Shown here piece after piece: positions 5,778 through 7,022 of a stretch of 7,022 nucleotides of DNA. Within the stretch, counting starts at the first letter, position 1; every line of letters begins with the position of its first letter. The notes below the pieces were generated by a model. It saw only the letters and a list, made by a program, of their open reading frames with translations, was not told the origin of the DNA and made no database searches. Position numbers and translations under genes: made by a program. The stretch is from JBKHBQ01 sp046542305 (GTDB taxonomy: Bacteria; Bacteroidota; Bacteroidia; Bacteroidales; 4484-276). The DNA lies in contig JBKHBQ010000205.1 of assembly GCA_046542305.1 (NCBI GenBank), positions 1 through 7,022 on the forward strand, read 5' to 3'.

Positions 5778-6935
5778 TTATTCCGGTTTTAGCCGGCTGG
5801 GCGTTTTTTTGAAGTAAATCTGTGTGAGCCAGGCTTTATAAACCGGATCGAGCATTTCTATTTCTCCTTTTTGCTGATCGATAATTTCACGGTCGATCAA
5901 AGCTTTTTTAATGCGGCTCACATTGGCCGAGGTGCCCAGATGATATGCTGAAATGACGGTTTTGGAACTCAACTGTTCCTCGCGGTTCAATACTGCATGC
6001 AAAAAATTTACCTGAGTTGTGGAAAGTGTATCGGTAATGTTCTGAAACAACAGGCTAAGCTGCATAATCAGCGCGTGAAAACTTTCTTCGATGATCTCCT
6101 TTGTAGCTTCTTTTTTGGTGCGCAACCAGCAAAGCTGGGCCAGTTGCTGAACATAATACGAATGGCATTCTGCCTTACCGGCAATGTCGGCGGCCAGGTC
6201 GGCGGTGATGCTTTTTCCACTTTCGTGAAATTGTTTTACAATGAAATCCGTCCAGTCTTTTTGTGAAATCTTTTCCAGAAACATCATGCTGCCGAAATTG
6301 TAAAAAGGCATCGAAGGCGAAGCAAAAACCTCAAGCAGCATATGTCGCTTGCTGCCGTAAAGGATGTACGAAACATTTTCGTGCTTCTGCCAGTGTGCGC
6401 GCAATTTCTTCTGAAAGGCCAGCGGATCGTCAAAATAGCCGATGTTCTGAAATTCGTCTATGCAAATCCTGATCTTCAGATTTTTAGATTTGGCTATATT
6501 CTCTGCCAGATCCAAAATTTCATCGGGTTCCTTTTTTGCCTCCTGGCTATCGATGCTGATTGAAAACTCAAGATCCGCTCCCGGCAAAAAACTGACCTTA
6601 GGAATTAATTTTCTGAAGAATTCTCTTATGGCATCCCCAATTTCGCTGATCTTCCCTGTGGTAGCTGCAAGTACTTTTTCAGTTATCTCCTTGTAAAAAG
6701 CACTTTCGGAGCGGATATTGAAAAGATCGATCTTCACAATTCTGATATCAGAATCCAGCTTTTCAATCTCCAGGGCAGCTTTTTCTACCAGGGATGATTT
6801 GCCCCACCGCCGTGGCGAAAGTAAAATGGTATTGGTACCATATTTCAGATTGTTTAAAAGCTCATCCAATTCCTTTTGCCGATTGGTGAATTTTAAACCT
6901 TTTGCTAATTTCCCATAAATAAATGGTGCATCCAT
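5778..6935 (-). CDS. P-loop ATPase of the ATPase_2 (archaeal-ATPase, STAND-like) type with C-terminal winged helix
   Basis: This 385-residue cytoplasmic protein begins with the family lead-in (KFTNRQKELDELL, 15-27). Walker A is SPRRWGKSS (40-48); the first Gly of GxxxxGK[ST] is Ser, while Gly45, Lys46 and Ser47 are kept. Walker B is ICIDEFQ (157-163) with Asp160 and Glu161, and a probable sensor segment is ILYGSKRHML (191-200). A mostly helical middle follows, then a probable winged helix-turn-helix at about 310-370. These proteins are related to STAND NTPases, and the cellular role of most is unknown. No partner gene is visible, unless it lies past 7022. The ATG at 6935 sits 17 bases from an exact -7 box, with no Shine-Dalgarno. 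Sampled stretches are 40-47% GC against 53-55% in aspS, which hints at a different origin; full counts were not made. It converges on aspS with a two-base gap. Confidence 0.88.
   Translation of the reverse strand: MDAPFIYGKLAKGLKFTNRQKELDELLNNLKYGTNTILLSPRRWGKSSLVEKAALEIEKLDSDIRIVKIDLFNIRSESAFYKEITEKVLAATTGKISEIGDAIREFFRKLIPKVSFLPGADLEFSISIDSQEAKKEPDEILDLAENIAKSKNLKIRICIDEFQNIGYFDDPLAFQKKLRAHWQKHENVSYILYGSKRHMLLEVFASPSMPFYNFGSMMFLEKISQKDWTDFIVKQFHESGKSITADLAADIAGKAECHSYYVQQLAQLCWLRTKKEATKEIIEESFHALIMQLSLLFQNITDTLSTTQVNFLHAVLNREEQLSSKTVISAYHLGTSANVSRIKKALIDREIIDQQKGEIEMLDPVYKAWLTQIYFKKTPSRLKPE
5783..5810 (+). terminator. Weak intrinsic terminator candidate downstream of aspS
   Basis: CCGG-TTTTAG-CCGG (5783-5796) can form a 4-bp GC stem, followed after seven bases by a run of seven T (5804-5810). 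The gap between stem and T-run is longer than usual, so activity is uncertain. The element lies inside the 3' coding end of the convergent ATPase gene, because the two stop codons are only two bases apart. Confidence 0.3.
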
Positions 6936-6951
6936 TTTTGTATAATTTCTA

Positions 6952-6959
6952 CAAAGATA
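6952..6959 (-). promoter_or_regulatory. -7 promoter box of the ATPase gene
   Basis: On the minus strand this reads TATCTTTG, an exact match to TAnnTTTG, 16 bases before the ATG at 6935. Its first two bases (TA) are the last two bases of the nearest 15-bp tandem repeat, so the repeat array runs directly into the promoter. A TTTG on the same strand (plus-strand CAAA, 7011-7014) is 51 bases upstream, too far for a -33 element with three repeat copies. Confidence 0.55.
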
Positions 6960-7002
6960 ACTAACTTATTTGTAACTAACTTATTTGTAACTAACTTATT
7001 TG
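6958..7002. repeat. Three perfect tandem copies of a 15-bp unit
   Basis: The unit TAACTAACTTATTTG occurs at 6958-6972, 6973-6987 and 6988-7002 with no mismatch. Each unit itself contains TAAC twice. The array occupies the space where the -33 element and any operators of the ATPase gene would be. The flanking sequence after 7002 (TTAGTTGCC) does not continue the unit, so the array ends inside the window. Confidence 0.97.
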
Positions 7003-7008
7003 TTAGTT
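6989..7008. repeat. 7-bp inverted repeat at the distal end of the tandem array
   Basis: AACTAAC (6989-6995) and GTTAGTT (7002-7008) are perfect inverted arms separated by six bases (TTATTT). The left arm is part of the third tandem unit and the right arm is unique sequence. It could be an operator dyad or a small hairpin; only the symmetry is directly seen. Confidence 0.6.
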
Positions 7009-7022
7009 GCCAAATTTTATTA

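Noticed and set aside
6958..7008. Tandem repeats read as a CRISPR array or plasmid iterons
   Set aside because: The units are directly adjacent with no spacers, are only 15 bp, and there is no cas or replication-initiator gene; the position against a promoter is a simpler context.

Overview
The window looks like chromosomal DNA from a member of the Bacteroidota. Exact matches to the Bacteroidota -7 promoter box (TAnnTTTG) lie just upstream of four genes, most starts lack a clear Shine-Dalgarno sequence, and the protein families (a small outer-membrane barrel with a short lipophilic signal peptide, a sigma-54 factor with a long acidic region) fit that phylum. No RNA gene, insertion sequence or CRISPR array was found.

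Layout: (1) 1-309, + strand, the 3' end of asparaginyl-tRNA synthetase (asnS), interrupted by an in-frame TAA at 166-168 where the family has Tyr; (2) 424-1896, + strand, rpoN (sigma-54); (3) 1914-2522, + strand, a multi-pass membrane protein 17 bases behind rpoN that looks like a PAP2-type phosphatase without its active site; (4) 2673-3356, - strand, a secreted outer-membrane beta-barrel protein; (5) 3541-3873, - strand, a 110-residue protein of unknown function with a run of five Tyr; (6) 4012-5775, + strand, aspS (aspartyl-tRNA synthetase), divergent from gene 5; (7) 5778-6935, - strand, an orphan P-loop ATPase of the ATPase_2/archaeal-ATPase type that converges on aspS with two bases between the stop codons; (8) 6958-7002, three perfect tandem copies of a 15-bp unit directly upstream of, and touching, the ATPase promoter.

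Most of the window is housekeeping: two class II aminoacyl-tRNA synthetases and a sigma factor, with rpoN and the membrane protein likely co-transcribed. The barrel and the small protein each have their own -7 box. The ATPase is the one gene with an accessory character: it is more AT-rich than aspS in sampled stretches, it has no functional partner here, and its promoter region is repetitive.

I do not see a convincing new multi-gene system. The observations most worth following are the nonsense codon in asnS, the tandem-repeat promoter of the ATPase with a 7-bp dyad at its distal end, and the apparently catalytically dead PAP2-like protein behind rpoN. Four likely start sites (barrel, small protein, aspS, ATPase) were set by promoter boxes, signal peptide or family N-terminus rather than by the longest open frame.
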